In this document: positions 1 to 7,644 of the stretch, piece by piece
How the letters are laid out: each line of letters opens with the position of its first letter
How positions within the stretch are numbered: position 1 is the first letter of the stretch
Assembly: GCA_016869695.1 (NCBI GenBank)
Contig: VGDN01000003.1
Span: 1-17,371 of the forward strand
Source: Alphaproteobacteria bacterium
GTDB taxonomy: Bacteria; Pseudomonadota; Alphaproteobacteria; Rickettsiales; UBA1997
Reading direction: 5' to 3'
DNA length: 17,371 bases
The notes under the pieces: generated by a model
Databases searched by the model: none
Seen by the model: the letters and a program-made list of their open reading frames with translations, nothing else
Told to the model about the DNA's origin: nothing
Made by a program: the position numbers and the translations under genes

Positions 1-410
1 GTTTGTTTGAGAGTTTTTTTAACCGACATCAGCTCAATCCCTGAACCAATGATCGCCTCCGCTCCGGCAGTAAAAAAAGAAGTTTCTGGAACGGAGAGGT
101 CTTTCTCTCTTAGAAACTCATCACGCAGATAAAGTGGAAAAAAAATCGCTGAGTTTTGATAGGCAAAGCGCCAAGGGTATCCTTTAACAAAAACAGATGG
201 ATTTTTACCAAGCTCGGTGAGTGGTGCCATTCCTGAATCGGCAAGTAGTTTAAGATTGATAAAACCTTGTCGCTGAAAAGCGTTAATCGTGCATTGGATG
301 ACCTTTGTGAACCAGTTCGGGATCTGTTTTGTCTTCTCATCTCTTAAGTCAAAACTGATATCATCAGCTTTGATTACATCTTCATCTTTCTGTTCCTTAT
401 GACCTTTCAT
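1..410 (-). CDS. Partial protein of uncertain family, possibly mitochondrial-carrier-like (MC/SLC25)
   Basis: The frame is open from an ATG at 410 to the left edge, giving 136 residues with the C-terminus missing. The ATG shares one base with the pccB stop (TAATG), which suggests translational coupling. The N-terminus is charged and no signal peptide is visible. Residues 69-137 resemble half of a mitochondrial carrier repeat. An amphipathic stretch with the order KGYPWRFAYQNSAIFFPLY recalls an even-numbered carrier helix. A short linker follows, then a small-residue-rich segment (FFTAGAEAIIGSGIELMSVKK). Its end resembles the PX[DE]XX[KR]X[KR] carrier signature, with Gly in place of Pro. Helix 1 of a normal carrier is not recognisable. 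The reading frame is well supported. The family assignment rests on eye alignment only, and a different membrane or hypothetical protein is possible. Confidence 0.6.
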   Translation of the reverse strand, partial: MKGHKEQKDEDVIKADDISFDLRDEKTKQIPNWFTKVIQCTINAFQRQGFINLKLLADSGMAPLTELGKNPSVFVKGYPWRFAYQNSAIFFPLYLRDEFLREKDLSVPETSFFTAGAEAIIGSGIELMSVKKTLKQ

Positions 411-1945
411 TAAAGCGGTAGATTGTCATGTTTTTTCCAAGGTTTGTTGCAGCTTTTGTTTTTGAGGATTTGTAGAGATGCGCAGATTCTTTTTCTGGTG
501 TTTTGCGGACGTATTACTTCGTCGATGAAGCCACGAGATGCTGCTACAAAAGGCGAGGCAAACTTCTCACGATATTCGGTAACGCGTTTGGCTTTTGATT
601 CCGGATCTTTTGCATCTTCGCGGAAAATGATTTCCACCGCACCTTCCGGCCCCATCACAGCGATCTCGGCATTCGCCCAAGCATAGTTCACATCACCACA
701 CAGATGTTTTGAGTTCATTACGATGTAAGCACCACCATAAGCTTTGCGAGTGATGACAGTGATCTTCGGCACTGTCGCTTCGCCATAAGCATAAAGCAGT
801 TTGGCACCATGACGGATTATTCCGGCATGCTCTTGATCTGTTCCGGGCAAGAATCCCGGTACATCAACGAATGTCAGAAGAGGAATGTTAAAAGCGTCGC
901 AGAAACGAATGAAGCGCGCTGCTTTTTCGGAAGCTTTAATATCGAGACATCCGGCTAAGTTCATTGGCTGATTAGCAACAATGCCCACGGTCTCGCCTTC
1001 CATACGGCCGAAGCCTACTAGAATGTTCTTCGCGTAATTCGGCTGGATCTCAAAAAAATCTCCTTCATCCAGAATCTTTTCTACCAGTTCCGACATATCG
1101 TAAGGCTGATTTGGATTTTCTGGAACGAGCGTGTTTAAGGCGACATCAACGCGATCCGCATTGTCATCGACCGGAATCTGCGGCATCGCTTTTTGATTGG
1201 AGAGAGGCAGGAAGTTGATGAGGCGACGAGTTTGCAACAGCGCTTCGATGTCGCTTTTGAAAGTGAGATGAGCCACGCCAGATTTAGCTCCGTGAACCGA
1301 TGCACCACCTAAATCTTCTTGCGAAATGATTTCATGAGTAACCGTTTTAACCACATCGGGACCGGTTACAAACATGTAAGATGAGTTCTCGACCATCACT
1401 GTGAAATCGGTCAAGGCCGGCGAATAAACCGCCCCACCAGCACATGGTCCCATAATTAGCGAGATCTGTGGTACTACACCACTTGCATCGATATTTCTCT
1501 GAAAGATTTCGCCGTAACCACCAAGTGAATCAACGCCTTCTTGGATACGCGCGCCGCCCGAATCATTAATGCCGATTACTGGTGCACCAACTTGCATCGC
1601 GCGATCAAGAATCTGACAAATTTTTCTGGCGTGAGCCTCACCAAGCGAGCCACCCATCACTGTAAAATCTTGGCTGTAAACAAAAACGAGACGGCCATTG
1701 ATTGTGCCTTGGCCAGTAACTACACCATCACCTGGATGCTTCTTATCTTCCATACCAAAATCAGCACAGCGATGTTCGACATAAAGCCCATATTCCTCGA
1801 AAGAATTGGGATCTAGCAGAACTTCAATCCGCTCACGCGCAGTTAGTTTTCCTTTGGAATGTTGGACATCGATTCGCTTCTGACCACCGCCGATTCTGGC
1901 CTCTTCGCGTTTTGAAGCAAGCTTAGCAATATTGGAGGAACGCAT
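410..1945 (-). CDS. pccB: Propionyl-CoA carboxylase beta chain (carboxyltransferase subunit)
   Basis: This is the biotin-dependent carboxyltransferase subunit. It moves the carboxyl group from carboxybiotin on the alpha chain to propionyl-CoA, giving methylmalonyl-CoA in the cytoplasm. From the ATG at 1945 it has 511 residues, the usual family length. The N-terminal half has [11 protein letters not shown] (about 99-109), the GGAR oxyanion-type motif (130-133) and [15 protein letters not shown] (167-181). The C-terminal half has [10 protein letters not shown] and [11 protein letters not shown], both typical of acyl-CoA carboxylase beta chains. The frame stays open to an ATG at 2023, but those 26 extra residues are only the translated 7-bp repeat, so I reject that start. 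No clear Shine-Dalgarno precedes 1945. The gene follows psd after 82 bp of repeat and overlaps the next gene by one base. The biotin-carrying pccA is not in the window. Close relatives such as methylmalonyl-CoA decarboxylase alpha are less likely. Confidence 0.93.
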   Translation of the reverse strand: MRSSNIAKLASKREEARIGGGQKRIDVQHSKGKLTARERIEVLLDPNSFEEYGLYVEHRCADFGMEDKKHPGDGVVTGQGTINGRLVFVYSQDFTVMGGSLGEAHARKICQILDRAMQVGAPVIGINDSGGARIQEGVDSLGGYGEIFQRNIDASGVVPQISLIMGPCAGGAVYSPALTDFTVMVENSSYMFVTGPDVVKTVTHEIISQEDLGGASVHGAKSGVAHLTFKSDIEALLQTRRLINFLPLSNQKAMPQIPVDDNADRVDVALNTLVPENPNQPYDMSELVEKILDEGDFFEIQPNYAKNILVGFGRMEGETVGIVANQPMNLAGCLDIKASEKAARFIRFCDAFNIPLLTFVDVPGFLPGTDQEHAGIIRHGAKLLYAYGEATVPKITVITRKAYGGAYIVMNSKHLCGDVNYAWANAEIAVMGPEGAVEIIFREDAKDPESKAKRVTEYREKFASPFVAASRGFIDEVIRPQNTRKRICASLQILKNKSCNKPWKKHDNLPL

Positions 1946-1951
1946 ATTTTT

Positions 1952-2026
1952 AGTGCTCAGTTGCCAGTGCCCAGTGCCCAGGCTCTCATAACTACTGAGA
2001 ACTGGGCACTGAGCACTGGGCACTGA
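1952..2026. repeat. Heptamer-based palindromic repeat between psd and pccB (copy A)
   Basis: Degenerate 7-bp units (AGTGCCC, AGTGCTC and relatives) run in one direction up to 1981, then as their complement from 2002. Bases 1965-1981 pair with 2002-2018 with one mismatch. The spacer carries GGCTCTCATAA. The same core, inverted, lies in the repeat at 5061-5138, so the two are copies of one family. The repeat fills the gap and ends just short of both the psd stop and the pccB start. Confidence 0.85.
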
Positions 2027-2027
2027 A

Positions 2028-2702
2028 TTAATTCAGCTTCGCAATCACAGTCTCGCCGCCAATCATGGTTTGGCCGACTAGAGATTTGATCGCGATTTCT
2101 TCATGGAGATAGATATCGGTACGGCTGCCGAAACGGATAATGCCATAACGCTCACCTGTTGCAAATTCTTGTCCTTCTTTGGCATCGGAAATGATGCGAC
2201 GTGCGACAAGGCCAGCGACTTGCACGCATACTACTTCGCTACCATTCACAGTTTTAACAACCACTGAGTTTCTCTCATTTTCGCGGCTCGCATCGTCAAC
2301 ATTGGCGCTTAAAAACTTTCCTGGTTTGTAGCTTACTTTGATAACCTTCCCACCAACTGGTACACGGTTTACATGAACATTAAAGACGTTCAGAAACACG
2401 CTAATCTTGTTGAACTTTCTTTTGCCGTAACCTAGCTCTTCGGGAGCTTCCACACCATATTCCACGCGGGTTACCACACCATCAGCTGGACTTACTACGA
2501 CATTTTCTTCAACCGGAATAACACGCTCTGGATCGCGAAAAAAGAATACGCACCACAGTGTCAGCACCAAACCAATCAAGCCCAGCACATCACTGAACAA
2601 GGCCAGAATTATCGCCAGCAAGGCAGAAATGATGATGAATTTGTAACCCTCTTTGTGAATTGGGAAGGTGGCCAGTTTTACTGCGTCTAGGAAATCGTGC
2701 AT
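2028..2702 (-). CDS. psd: Phosphatidylserine decarboxylase, short form
   Basis: This membrane-bound enzyme decarboxylates phosphatidylserine to phosphatidylethanolamine, the last step of PE synthesis. From the ATG at 2702 it has 224 residues, the length of the short alphaproteobacterial type. A hydrophobic segment covers about residues 21-52. It is followed by [19 protein letters not shown] and [14 protein letters not shown], all characteristic of the family. The C-terminal FGSRTD contains the Gly-Ser bond (Ser at about 193) where the proenzyme cuts itself and forms the pyruvoyl group. I chose the ATG at 2702 because it has a strong GAGGAG ribosome binding site five bases upstream and leaves one base after the tig stop. 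An upstream in-frame start at 2738 would overlap tig and lacks that support. The gene is probably cotranscribed with tig. Confidence 0.93.
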   Translation of the reverse strand: MHDFLDAVKLATFPIHKEGYKFIIISALLAIILALFSDVLGLIGLVLTLWCVFFFRDPERVIPVEENVVVSPADGVVTRVEYGVEAPEELGYGKRKFNKISVFLNVFNVHVNRVPVGGKVIKVSYKPGKFLSANVDDASRENERNSVVVKTVNGSEVVCVQVAGLVARRIISDAKEGQEFATGERYGIIRFGSRTDIYLHEEIAIKSLVGQTMIGGETVIAKLN

Positions 2703-2703
2703 T

Positions 2704-4044
2704 TTACTCCTCATTGGATTTAGCCCAGACTTTATCAAAGTCCTTCAAGCTGATTTTTTTCTTCTCAAGTGATTGCTGACTGAGTATGAAATCAACCGCT
2801 TTTTCTTCAAGAATCGAACCACGCAACTGCTGAATCGCGCTTTGATTCTTTTGATAATATTCAATCACTGCCTTTTCTTGCCCCGGGAAGCGGGAAACGA
2901 TTTTGCTGAACTCTTTGTTCACATCGTCATTGGTGATTTCGATTTTGTTTTTCTGCGCCAGCTCAGAAAGTAACATGCCACAGCGAATCATACGTTCCGC
3001 TAGCTCCTGCTTTTTTTCCTTCGCTTTTTTCTTCTCTTTTTCTTCCTTGTATTTGCTTTCTTCGGCTTCGGTCCAGAGTTGATTGAGCTGCTCATCCACT
3101 AGCCCCAGAGGCAACTCGAAATCATATTTCTTATTCAAAAAATCGAAGAATTCTTTTTTGAAAAGCGTACGCGACATGTTATCGTAACTATCAGTAAGCT
3201 GCTTCTTTACCGCCTCCACGAGCTTCTCCTTATTATCCATTCCGAAAGTTTTTTTGACGAACTCATCACTTACTTCCGGCATTTCTCCGGTTAAAACTTC
3301 ATTGAGTTTCACCTCAAACTCCGCCTGCTTTCCCGCATATTCCTCTTTATGATATTCCTTCGGGAACTTGACCTTAATGCGCGTCTCATCACCCGCTTTT
3401 TTACCAACCAACTGCTTTTCAAAATCATCGATGAAGCTGTTGCTACCTAGCTCAAGCTGATATCCCTTCGCTGCGCCACCTTCGAATTCCTGTTTGTCGA
3501 TTTTGCCAACATAATCGATGTTGACCGCGTCGCCCATATTGGCCTTGTAGCCAGCATCTTGCTTGTTCCATTTGCGGTAGAATTTCAGCATTTTCTTTAG
3601 CGCCTCATCAACATCATCAGCGGAAATTTCTGCTTCACGCTTCGTTACTTTAATCTTGTTTAGTTCGATTTCCGGAACATGCGGATAGATCTCGAGAACC
3701 GCTGTAAATTCTATATCCTTCCCAGTTTCAAAAACTTTGACCTCTATTTTTGGCGAGAGAGCGAGCTTAAACTTATTCTCATCAACCAGTTTGCGCATAG
3801 TGTCGGAGATTATCTTATCCGCCTCATCTGCCATGATCGACTTGCCATATTTTTCCTTAATCAACTCATGTGGCACTTGGCCTTTGCGAAAACCTTTTAA
3901 CGAAAAAGTTCCGCGGATTTTGTTGATGTAATCATTGATCTTTCCATCAATCACCGGGTACGGAACGGTGATGTGGTAATCTTTTTTCAGTTTTTTGTCG
4001 TGCGTGTTTTTGATCTTTACGTCGGTTGCGAGTGCTTGAGTCAT
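2704..4044 (-). CDS. tig: Trigger factor, ribosome-associated chaperone and prolyl isomerase
   Basis: Trigger factor binds at the ribosome exit tunnel and shields new chains. It is 446 residues long, normal for the family. The N-terminal ribosome-binding domain carries the signature GFRKGQVP at 51-58, which contacts protein uL23. An FKBP-type peptidyl-prolyl isomerase domain follows at about 160-245 (GDAVNIDYVGKID, then an LGSNSFIDDFEKQLVG-type segment). The rest is the helical SurA-like substrate cradle, with a very lysine- and glutamate-rich stretch near 335-355. The ATG at 4044 touches a run of TAAGGGG-like 7-bp units, and I see no Shine-Dalgarno before it. A run of CCCTT words sits there instead. 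The gene lies downstream of rplU, rpmA and tRNA-Leu and one base upstream of psd. Confidence 0.95.
   Translation of the reverse strand: MTQALATDVKIKNTHDKKLKKDYHITVPYPVIDGKINDYINKIRGTFSLKGFRKGQVPHELIKEKYGKSIMADEADKIISDTMRKLVDENKFKLALSPKIEVKVFETGKDIEFTAVLEIYPHVPEIELNKIKVTKREAEISADDVDEALKKMLKFYRKWNKQDAGYKANMGDAVNIDYVGKIDKQEFEGGAAKGYQLELGSNSFIDDFEKQLVGKKAGDETRIKVKFPKEYHKEEYAGKQAEFEVKLNEVLTGEMPEVSDEFVKKTFGMDNKEKLVEAVKKQLTDSYDNMSRTLFKKEFFDFLNKKYDFELPLGLVDEQLNQLWTEAEESKYKEEKEKKKAKEKKQELAERMIRCGMLLSELAQKNKIEITNDDVNKEFSKIVSRFPGQEKAVIEYYQKNQSAIQQLRGSILEEKAVDFILSQQSLEKKKISLKDFDKVWAKSNEE
2707..2712 (-). promoter_or_regulatory. Ribosome binding site of psd
   Basis: On the minus strand GAGGAG lies five bases before the ATG at 2702. 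It is formed by the last two Glu codons of tig. It is one of the clearest Shine-Dalgarno sites in the window, fixes the psd start and suggests coupling to tig translation. Confidence 0.8.
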
Positions 4045-4075
4045 AAGGGAAAGGGATAAGGGGTAAGGGGGTAAG
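4044..4075. repeat. TAAGGGG heptamer run at the tig start codon
   Basis: Four imperfect units (TAAGGGA, AAGGGA, TAAGGGG, TAAGGGG) followed by GTAAG lie directly upstream of tig. The first base of the run is also the first base of the tig start codon. The run occupies the place where a ribosome binding site would be expected. Confidence 0.7.
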
Positions 4076-4098
4076 TTTACAGCTATTCAACGGTGCGG

Positions 4099-4243
4099 CA
4101 GAACTTACATAAATCCGCTTTTGCAAAAAAGTTCGAGGTTCTTTTTTGGCTAGGAGCGTAAGCGTATCCAAACATACGTGCGCACCGCAGCCAGAAAAAA
4201 CCGAAGAAATTTTGCAGCAAAAGTAGGATTTATGTAAGTTCTG
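4099..4243. repeat. 145-bp imperfect palindromic element abutting tRNA-Leu
   Basis: Bases 4099-4116 (CAGAACTTACATAAATCC) are a perfect 18-bp inverted match to 4226-4243. Inside these, GCTTTTGC and a C/T-rich TTCTTTTTTGGCT segment again match their complements on the other side with small gaps. The tip holds a further short hairpin (AGCGTAAGCGTAT). The right end stops at the base before the CCA end of tRNA-Leu. The 368 bp between rpmA and tig hold this element, the tRNA and two heptamer repeats, and no credible reading frame. Confidence 0.85.
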
Positions 4244-4328
4244 TGGTGCGGACGGAGGGACTTGAACCCACATGCCGTGAGGCGCTAGATCCTAAGTCTA
4301 GTGCGTCTGCCAATTTCGCCACGTCCGC
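4244..4328 (-). tRNA. tRNA-Leu (anticodon UAG)
   Basis: The 85-nt gene folds as a class II tRNA. The acceptor stem is GCGGACG paired with CGTCCGC, followed by an A discriminator and an encoded CCA at 4246-4244. The D-arm begins GGCGAAATTGGCAGACGC. The anticodon stem CTAGA/TCTAG encloses the loop CTTAGGA with anticodon TAG. A short variable arm follows, then a T-arm with GGTTCAAGTCC. The long form and the Leu-type G-rich D-loop fit leucine. It lies between rpmA and tig on the same strand and may be processed from their transcript. Confidence 0.95.
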
Positions 4329-4334
4329 AAAAAA

Positions 4335-4402
4335 GTCGTAAGTCATAAGTCGTAAGTCGTAAGTTTATTTAAGCTTACGACTTACGACTTATGACTTACG
4401 AC
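4335..4402. repeat. Perfect 29-bp inverted repeat of GTAAGTC heptamers, possible terminator
   Basis: Bases 4335-4363 consist of four 7-bp units (GTAAGTC and ATAAGTC). They are perfectly complementary to 4374-4402, leaving a 10-base loop. The element lies between the rpmA stop and the 5' end of tRNA-Leu. As RNA it would form a very stable stem, so it could end or attenuate the rplU-rpmA transcript. It lacks a clean U tract, so a terminator role is inferred. Confidence 0.85.
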
Positions 4403-4412
4403 CAAATAAAAA

Positions 4413-4670
4413 CTAGGCAGGAACTACGTCGATGAAGATACGGTTGTTGCGGGAACTTTTTACAAACTTAACCACACCAGCGATTTTAGCGAAGATTGTG
4501 TGATCTTTACCAATGCCAACATTTTTTCCTGGATGCCATTTAGTGCCTCTTTGACGCACGATGATGTTTCCAGCTTCAACTGATTGTGAACCGTATTTTT
4601 TTACGCCGAGCCTTCTACCCGCCGAATCGCGTCCATTCCTCGAACTACCACCCGCTTTCTTCGTTGCCAT
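4413..4670 (-). CDS. rpmA: Large ribosomal subunit protein bL27
   Basis: This 85-residue basic protein of the 50S subunit has its N-terminal tail near the peptidyl transferase centre. It begins [16 protein letters not shown] and continues with [12 protein letters not shown], a signature region for bL27, followed by [15 protein letters not shown]. The length is typical. No extra N-terminal cleavage extension of the Firmicutes type is present. A GGAG ribosome binding site lies about six bases before the ATG at 4670. The start is 9 bp after the rplU stop, the conserved rplU-rpmA pair. Confidence 0.97.
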   Translation of the reverse strand: MATKKAGGSSRNGRDSAGRRLGVKKYGSQSVEAGNIIVRQRGTKWHPGKNVGIGKDHTIFAKIAGVVKFVKSSRNNRIFIDVVPA

Positions 4671-4679
4671 GACTTACTC

Positions 4680-4994
4680 CTATGCTTTGATTGATAAGAT
4701 TTTGAGAAGTGTTTGTTGCTGACGATGTCCGCGTTTTCTGCGCGAATTCTGTCTTCTTCTCTTTTTGAAGATGATGACCTTGTCATCTTTAAAGGTTTTA
4801 ATGATTTCGGCTTCAACTTGCGCGCCCTTTACTAGCGGGCTGCCAAAGCTAACTTCACCTTTCTCACCCTTAACTAAAAGAACCTTGTCGAGAGCGACTT
4901 TTGCACCAGCTTCACCGGTCAATTTTTCGACAATAATTTTCTCATTTGGCGCTACGCGGTATTGCTTCCCGCCGGTCTCAATGATTGCAAACAT
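4680..4994 (-). CDS. rplU: Large ribosomal subunit protein bL21
   Basis: This 104-residue protein binds 23S rRNA in the 50S subunit. It begins [14 protein letters not shown], the conserved start of bL21. Its C-terminal half holds the basic RNA-binding segment ([16 protein letters not shown]) followed by LLKILSI. It is the first gene of the minus-strand cluster with rpmA. A possible promoter is present at 5028-5055. Confidence 0.97.
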   Translation of the reverse strand: MFAIIETGGKQYRVAPNEKIIVEKLTGEAGAKVALDKVLLVKGEKGEVSFGSPLVKGAQVEAEIIKTFKDDKVIIFKKRRRQNSRRKRGHRQQQTLLKILSIKA

Positions 4995-5027
4995 ATCTAA
5001 ATCTGTCTGGATTAAAAAAGGGCGCGC

Positions 5028-5055
5028 ACGGTAGAAATCGCGATCTGTTTGTCAA
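5028..5055 (-). promoter_or_regulatory. Candidate promoter for rplU-rpmA
   Basis: On the minus strand TTGACA (5055-5050) is an exact -35 consensus. It is followed after 16 bases by TACCGT (5033-5028), a poor -10 match. It lies 34-60 bases before the rplU start, in the gap shared with divergent ccoG. The -35 box is convincing by itself; the promoter as a whole is only a candidate. Confidence 0.35.
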
Positions 5056-5060
5056 CTAGG

Positions 5061-5138
<78 letters not shown>

Positions 5139-5140
5139 AC

Positions 5141-6631
5141 ATGTTGGAAGGATATTTCGCCGCGAAAAAGCGGCTTTACCCACAAAGCGTCAAGGGACGG
5201 TTCCGTAAGCTAAAATGGATCTTAAATACCATCTTCCTGAGCATTTACTTACTCACTCCTTTTATCCGTTTTGACCGCGGTGAAAACACGCCAAACCAAG
5301 CGGTTCTAATCGACCTACCCAACAGCAAAGCCTATTTTTTCTTCCTTGAGATCTGGCCACAGGAAGTATTCTACCTAGCGGGAATCCTTGTCATTGCTGC
5401 TGTGGTTCTGTTTTTCGTTACCTCACTTTTCGGACGAATCTGGTGTGGCTATGCCTGCTTCCAAACAGTTTGGACTGACATATTCATCGCCGTCGAACGG
5501 CTATTTCAGGGCGATCGCAACACCCGCATCATTTTAGATCGCAAAGAAACTTTTGAGAAATTTTGGCGTAAAGCCGCAACCCATCTAATCTGGATCATCA
5601 TCTCGCTCATCACCGGCTACAGCTTTGTAATGTATTTCAACGATGCACTGACGCTGCCACAAAATCTTAATCTAAATATTTGGGGCTGGATTCTCGGCGT
5701 CAGTAGCATGACTTACCTCATGGCCGGCTTCGCTCGCGAGCATGTTTGCACCTACATGTGCCCTTACTCGCGCTTCCAATCGGCGATGTTTGACAATAAC
5801 ACACTGATTATTTCTTACGACCAGAAACGTGGGGAACCTAGGGGAAAGTGGGATGGCGACATCAACAAAAGCAGCGGCCACTGCATCGACTGCAAACAAT
5901 GTGTCGTCGTCTGCCCTACAGGAATCGATATCCGCAACGGTTTGCAGATGGAGTGCATCGCCTGTGGGTTATGCGTTGATGCTTGTGACAATGTAATGGA
6001 AAAAATCGGCTTGCCGAAGGGACTGATCCGCTACGACACCATGGCGCATCTGCTTGATCCTCGTCCCGAAAAAAAATTCAAAATCCTGCGACCACGTAGT
6101 TTTTACTACGCCACAATTTTGGCTTTGGCGTGCGGCTTAATGTTACACGGATTACTCTCCAAACCAACTCTCGAAATCAGTGCCATTCCTGACCGTAGTC
6201 CAGTTTTTGTTCGCTTATCGGATGACTCAATCAGAAATGGCTACACGCTAAAAATCAGCAACAAGACCCACGAGAAAAAGATTTTCACGCTAAGAATCTG
6301 CTCAAAATCCCTACCTGCGGATAGTAAGGTACAAGGCTCCGCTTCGCTTCCGCTGCTCACCGTATGTCTAGATACACCTCCGAGCCTTGCATCTGGCTCA
6401 CCGCAGCAAGATTTTGAGCAGATTCTAAAAATAAATCAGCCACAACAGGCGATTTTAAAGGCTCCGGAGCAAATAGAGGTCAAGGCTAATGAGGTTGGAA
6501 CTTCTAAAATATTCGTGATTCTACCTCAAGAAATAATAGCTCAAAATGAAGAGGGACGAGGTTGGATAGAGTTTGTGATTAGAGGTGACAAAGAGGAGAA
6601 AAATGTGAAGGCGGTGTTTATCAGTCGGTGA
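5141..6631 (+). CDS. ccoG: CcoG/FixG/RdxA family cbb3 oxidase assembly protein (copper reductase type)
   Basis: This polyferredoxin membrane protein is needed for cbb3 oxidase assembly; members are proposed to reduce Cu(II) to Cu(I) for the oxidase copper site. The 496 residues begin with the family opening YPQSVKGRFRKLKW. Several membrane segments follow (about 25-43, 78-96, 146-168, 178-195, 323-342). GRIWCGYACFQTVW and HVCTYMCPYSRFQ are FixG hallmarks. Two 4Fe-4S ferredoxin motifs lie near 248-259 (CIDCKQCVVVCP) and 272-282 (CIACGLCVDAC). The C-terminal Ig-like domain has IRNGYTLKISNKTHE, then an in-frame palindromic insertion at about residues 385-429 not expected in the family. No other cbb3 genes are in the window. 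The ATG at 5141 lacks a Shine-Dalgarno because a heptamer repeat abuts it. Confidence 0.95.
   Translation: MLEGYFAAKKRLYPQSVKGRFRKLKWILNTIFLSIYLLTPFIRFDRGENTPNQAVLIDLPNSKAYFFFLEIWPQEVFYLAGILVIAAVVLFFVTSLFGRIWCGYACFQTVWTDIFIAVERLFQGDRNTRIILDRKETFEKFWRKAATHLIWIIISLITGYSFVMYFNDALTLPQNLNLNIWGWILGVSSMTYLMAGFAREHVCTYMCPYSRFQSAMFDNNTLIISYDQKRGEPRGKWDGDINKSSGHCIDCKQCVVVCPTGIDIRNGLQMECIACGLCVDACDNVMEKIGLPKGLIRYDTMAHLLDPRPEKKFKILRPRSFYYATILALACGLMLHGLLSKPTLEISAIPDRSPVFVRLSDDSIRNGYTLKISNKTHEKKIFTLRICSKSLPADSKVQGSASLPLLTVCLDTPPSLASGSPQQDFEQILKINQPQQAILKAPEQIEVKANEVGTSKIFVILPQEIIAQNEEGRGWIEFVIRGDKEEKNVKAVFISR
6293..6426. repeat. 134-bp palindromic insertion inside ccoG, translated in frame
   Basis: Bases 6293-6309 (AGAATCTGCTCAAAATC) form a perfect 17-bp inverted match with 6410-6426. 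Further inside, CTGCGG (6315-6320) matches CCGCAG (6401-6406) and CAAGGCTC (6332-6339) matches GAGCCTTG (6382-6389). The reading frame stays open through it and adds about 45 residues to the C-terminal periplasmic domain of CcoG. Confidence 0.8.
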
Positions 6632-6657
6632 TCATTGATAAAAAAAATAATCGCTGG

Positions 6658-6683
6658 ACTACCAACTACCAACCTACCCACCC
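6658..6683. repeat. ACTACCA heptamer run between ccoG and holC
   Basis: Two exact ACTACCA units are followed by ACCTACC and a degenerate unit that runs into the holC stop codon. It fills half of the 52-bp gap between the convergent ccoG and holC genes. I see no classical terminator hairpin here. Confidence 0.6.
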
Positions 6684-7094
6684 CTAGCTCTTCACCCACT
6701 TCCCATCAGATTTTTTGTAAAAATTTGTCGGCTTGATTTTGCTTAAATTCTTACCTTCCTCAAAAAAATAAAACACGCGCGAGAAGTTAGAAACAAAGGG
6801 CTGCGAAGGCTCATCTAAAAATACCAAATAATCCGCTAAGTTAGAATTTTCTTCTTTGTCAGTAAGCAAAACCGGCTGTCTTTTTGGATCAAAATCACGA
6901 TCAAAAATCAGGGCGTGTGGGATGAATTTATTGCGGCCATAATTCCACAAAGCACTGTCGATTTCTTTGAGCTGTACCTGATTACGACTAAAAATCAGCG
7001 CCTTCTTCTTTTCACTCAGAACCTTGAGCAGCAAGGGCGCAACCGACTTACCAATCGCTTCGTCAGTTTGATAAAAATTTATTTCTGGATTCAT
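6684..7094 (-). CDS. holC: DNA polymerase III chi subunit
   Basis: Chi is the small clamp-loader-associated subunit that links the replicase to single-stranded DNA binding protein. The 136-residue protein has the family pattern: INFYQTDEAIGKSVAPLLLKVL at the start, KALIFSRNQVQLKEIDSALW, then a Phe/Ile-Pro-His-Ala segment (FIPHALIFD) and QPVLLTD. Its C-terminal part has FYFFEEG. The ATG at 7094 overlaps the rppH stop by four bases (ATGA), so translation is coupled. The C-terminus ends in a 7-bp repeat run just past the stop codon. Confidence 0.88.
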   Translation of the reverse strand: MNPEINFYQTDEAIGKSVAPLLLKVLSEKKKALIFSRNQVQLKEIDSALWNYGRNKFIPHALIFDRDFDPKRQPVLLTDKEENSNLADYLVFLDEPSQPFVSNFSRVFYFFEEGKNLSKIKPTNFYKKSDGKWVKS

Positions 7095-7561
7095 AAAAAC
7101 TCTAAAAATTCCTTAATCACATCGCGGTAAAGCCCGCGTTTGAAGCCTACAACCACATTGATCAGCTTATCTTTCTCGATCCATTTCCACTCAGAAAATT
7201 CGGGCTTTTCGTGATTTAGGTTAATCCGACTTTCGTCACCGACAAGCTCTGCCAAATACCAACGCTGCTTCTGTCCTAGATATTTCCCGCCCCAAAATTT
7301 CTTCTGCAGTTTGTAGGGAAGATTGTAGTAGAAATACCCCCTACTCTTCCCAATCAGCTTCACATCCACACTACTAATTCCCGTCTCCTCTTTCAGCTCA
7401 CGAAACATTGCCAAATCCTCATCTTCACCGGGATCAGTCCCACCCTGTGGCATCTGCCAAGCATCGGAGTGATTGTCGATTCTCTTGCCAACAAAAATCT
7501 TTTTTTCCGGATTGATCAGCATAATGCCAACGCCGCTGCGATAAAGGTAATCCGGTTTCAC
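7091..7561 (-). CDS. rppH: RNA pyrophosphohydrolase (Nudix hydrolase)
   Basis: RppH removes pyrophosphate from the 5' triphosphate end of RNA and so starts mRNA decay; related proteins were first named IalA/NudH for a link to host cell invasion. The 156-residue protein has YRSGVGIMLINP at the start and a complete Nudix box at 40-62 (G-x5-E-x7-RELKEETGI). QRWYLAEL and FSEWKWIEKDKL follow, all typical of RppH. The start is a GTG at 7561 with no clear ribosome binding site; it is chosen because it includes the conserved YR segment, which the next ATG would remove. holC follows with a four-base overlap. Confidence 0.93.
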   Translation of the reverse strand: MKPDYLYRSGVGIMLINPEKKIFVGKRIDNHSDAWQMPQGGTDPGEDEDLAMFRELKEETGISSVDVKLIGKSRGYFYYNLPYKLQKKFWGGKYLGQKQRWYLAELVGDESRINLNHEKPEFSEWKWIEKDKLINVVVGFKRGLYRDVIKEFLEFL

Positions 7562-7565
7562 TGAT

Positions 7566-7595
7566 TTGACTTGATTTTATTGTAGGGGATAGGGT
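7566..7595 (+). promoter_or_regulatory. Weak candidate promoter for thrC-ccmF
   Basis: TTGACT (7566-7571) and TAGGGT (7590-7595) are separated by 18 bases in the gap between divergent rppH and thrC. The -10 match is poor. It is reported because a promoter is expected somewhere in this 83-bp gap. Confidence 0.25.
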
Positions 7596-7609
7596 TAGCA
7601 CTTCCTAAT

Positions 7610-7637
7610 TTTCCCAATAAAAATTTCCCAATAAAAA
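7610..7637 (+). repeat. Direct 14-bp tandem repeat upstream of thrC
   Basis: TTTCCCAATAAAAA occurs twice in tandem (7610-7623 and 7624-7637), eight bases before the thrC ATG. The period is twice the 7-bp period seen at other sites. It may also supply the A-rich leader for thrC, which has no Shine-Dalgarno. Confidence 0.75.
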
Positions 7638-7644
7638 CTTAGTT

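Noticed and set aside
110..340. 76-residue minus-strand frame at the left edge
   Set aside because: It is in a different frame from the longer frame that starts at 410, overlaps the pccB stop and runs to the edge; composition looks like an out-of-frame shadow.
1946..2023. N-terminal extension of pccB by 26 residues
   Set aside because: It is only the translated heptamer repeat; the ATG at 1945 restores the normal family length.
2703..2738. Longer start for psd at 2738
   Set aside because: It would overlap tig by 35 bases; the ATG at 2702 has an excellent ribosome binding site.
4099..4243. Second tRNA or small structured RNA gene
   Set aside because: No tRNA arms or anticodon loop; one long imperfect hairpin explains the structure better.
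3947..4273. 108-residue minus-strand frame
   Set aside because: It overlaps the tig start, the palindrome and part of tRNA-Leu; no family resemblance.
4335..4402. CRISPR-like repeat
   Set aside because: Units are 7 bp with no unique spacers and form one perfect hairpin; no cas genes.
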